Notes under the pieces: generated by a model
Database searches by the model: none
Seen by the model: the letters and a program-made list of their open reading frames with translations, nothing else
Told to the model about the DNA's origin: nothing
Program-made: the position numbers and the translations under genes
Shown here: piece after piece, positions 6,000 through 6,114 of the stretch
How positions within the stretch are numbered: position 1 is the first letter of the stretch
How the letters are laid out: each line of letters opens with the position of its first letter
Source of the DNA: Polynucleobacter meluiroseus
Lineage (GTDB): Bacteria; Pseudomonadota; Gammaproteobacteria; Burkholderiales; Burkholderiaceae
Reading direction: 5' to 3'
Assembly: GCA_943329505.2 (NCBI GenBank)
Contig: CALQED020000084.1
Span: 1 to 6,114, forward strand
Length of the DNA: 6,114 bases

Positions 6000-6114
6000 T
6001 ATTTTGAATCCTGATGAATTTGTAGCTTGCTCAGAATGGTGCCCCAGATTCCTTTAGGGAAGAAGAGGACAAAGAACATAAATATCAAGCCAATCACTGC
6101 CATCCAATATTTTG
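5999..6114 (-). CDS. livM: Branched-chain amino acid ABC transporter permease LivM (C-terminal end only)
   Basis: The last 37 codons of a gene whose start lies beyond the right edge can be read on the minus strand from 6112 down to a TAA at 5999-6001. They encode one hydrophobic membrane helix (roughly MAVIGLIFMFFVLFF), then PKGIWGTILSKL and a short polar tail ending in QDSK. A final helix followed by FFPKGIWG is the standard end of LivM/LivH-type inner-membrane permeases. Position directly upstream of livG, with a one-base overlap, supports LivM, which precedes livG in most such operons. The rest of the operon (livH and the periplasmic binding protein) would be expected further right but is not visible. 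No promoter for the operon lies in this window. Confidence 0.85.
   Translation of the reverse strand, partial: KYWMAVIGLIFMFFVLFFPKGIWGTILSKLQIHQDSK

Overview
The window looks like a chromosomal piece of a small-genome betaproteobacterium. A Polynucleobacter-like member of the Burkholderiaceae is my best guess, from moderate GC, compact gene spacing, and the protein families and sequence style. This assignment comes from reading the sequence, not from a database search. I see no rRNA, tRNA, insertion sequence, prophage, CRISPR array or other accessory module.

Layout from left to right. Bases 1-422 (+) are the 3' end of a gene for a COG2509-type FAD-dependent dehydrogenase. Bases 423-612 form a 190-base regulatory region with two perfect FNR/Anr boxes, one of them exactly where a class II FNR-dependent promoter needs it. 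Bases 613-1242 (+) encode an OmpW-family outer-membrane beta-barrel protein, followed by a strong intrinsic terminator at 1266-1292. Bases 1303-1902 (-) encode a small P-loop kinase-like ATPase of unknown substrate. Bases 1970-3886 (+), divergent from it, encode an Uup-type ABC-F ATPase. Its start codon has no Shine-Dalgarno sequence and may be read from a leaderless mRNA. Bases 4002-4505 (+) encode a YqaA-family (DedA/VTT-like) inner-membrane protein. Bases 4526-6114 (-) hold the end of a branched-chain amino acid type ABC transporter operon in the order livM (partial), livG, livF.

How the genes relate. LivM, LivG and LivF form one transport complex: LivG and LivF are the two ATPases and LivM is one of the two permease subunits. 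The livM/livG junction is a one-base TAATG overlap and livG/livF are 13 bases apart, so this is clearly one transcript. The other genes are single units with no evident functional link; Uup is a housekeeping ribosome/DNA-associated ATPase, YqaA a membrane protein of unclear role, and OmpW a porin-like protein.

I do not see a new multi-gene system. The most informative non-coding signal is the dense cluster of FNR half-sites upstream of ompW (ten TTGAT/ATCAA half-sites in about 170 bases), which implies strong oxygen-dependent control of this outer-membrane protein.
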